A DNA stretch of 33,179 nucleotides, from contig VGHX01000022.1 of NCBI GenBank assembly GCA_016868055.1, positions 1 to 33,179 on the forward strand. Reading direction: 5' to 3'. Source of the stretch: Betaproteobacteria bacterium (GTDB lineage: Bacteria > Pseudomonadota > Gammaproteobacteria > Burkholderiales > Burkholderiaceae_D). The position numbers were made by a program, and so were the translations under genes. Under the pieces are notes generated by a model that was not told the DNA's origin, did no database searches, and was given only the letters and a program-made list of their open reading frames with translations. Positions 32,995-33,179 of this stretch are shown here, piece after piece. The stretch's first letter is position 1. Each line of letters opens with the position of its first letter.

Positions 32995-33179
32995 TCACCC
33001 CTTGAGCGATGCGCGCCACTCACGCATCAACTCGGTATTTTCTTTCCGGTCTGCGTTAACTTTCTGAATACTGGGGCGCTCGGCCAATCGCTTCAGATAA
33101 TCTTTCAGCGGATAATCCGCCAGCACATCCTCGCCGTAGATCGCTTTAGTTGTCATTGAGATGACCGGCAGATGAACGA
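32995..33179 (-). CDS. Glutathione S-transferase, C-terminal part (gene continues past window)
   Basis: The minus strand frame entering at the window edge gives VHLPVISMTTKAIYGEDV, then DYPLKDYLKRLAERPSIQKV and NADRKENTELMREWRASLKG, ending at TGA (32995-32997). The RLAERPSIQKVNADRKEN stretch is the usual C-terminal helix of bacterial glutathione S-transferases, which conjugate or reduce with glutathione in the cytoplasm. Only about 61 residues are present, without the thioredoxin-fold N-domain, so subclass and substrate cannot be told. Confidence 0.8.
   Translation of the reverse strand, partial: VHLPVISMTTKAIYGEDVLADYPLKDYLKRLAERPSIQKVNADRKENTELMREWRASLKG

Overview
This 33-kb window reads as a piece of a betaproteobacterial chromosome, most likely order Burkholderiales. 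The grounds are gene order and families: bamD divergent from rluD-pgeF, phaC next to phaR, mfd-serB divergent from ispD-ispF, an OmpR/EnvZ (RisA/RisS-like) pair, and a rubrerythrin / Fe-S oxidoreductase / DUF3501 operon. It is mostly housekeeping DNA, densely coded, moderately GC-rich, with one tRNA and no insertion sequence, prophage or CRISPR array that I can see.

Layout: (1) 1-2.5 kb: a membrane-anchored J-domain protein, a host-attachment-like protein, and a decayed gene of unknown function broken by three frameshifts. (2) 2.5-7.4 kb: the most interesting part, a probable PQQ module. A MoxY-like sensor kinase and LuxR-type response regulator run leftward. Divergent from them is a 24-codon pqqA with strong ribosome binding site and its own terminator, followed by a TonB-dependent receptor that resembles the PQQ transporter PqqU (YncD) of E. 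coli. None of pqqB-E is present. (3) 7.4-12 kb: rmuC, an orphan Tat-exported molybdopterin hydroxylase subunit, and a NaChBac-type voltage-gated sodium channel. (4) 12-15 kb: tRNA-Arg(ACG) with promoter and terminator, a Pro-rich exported peptide, ompR-envZ. (5) 14.8-17.4 kb: the rubrerythrin operon, with its terminator inside the 3' end of envZ and two intercistronic hairpins. (6) 17.5-26.4 kb: ispDF, mfd, serB, metC, rimO, phaR. (7) 26.6-31.3 kb: phaC, a small membrane protein, pgeF-rluD, bamD. (8) 31.3-33.2 kb: yaaA, bracketed by two unrelated degenerate tandem repeats, then a PIN-domain protein and the 3' end of a glutathione S-transferase gene.

How the genes work together: if the kinase pair controls PQQ-dependent alcohol oxidation, as MoxYX-type systems do, then it, the PQQ precursor peptide and a PQQ receptor would form one locus for sensing, making and scavenging the cofactor. 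That is inference from domain content and position. phaC and phaR point to polyhydroxyalkanoate storage, with phaA and phaB elsewhere. Rubrerythrin and YaaA point to peroxide and iron defence.
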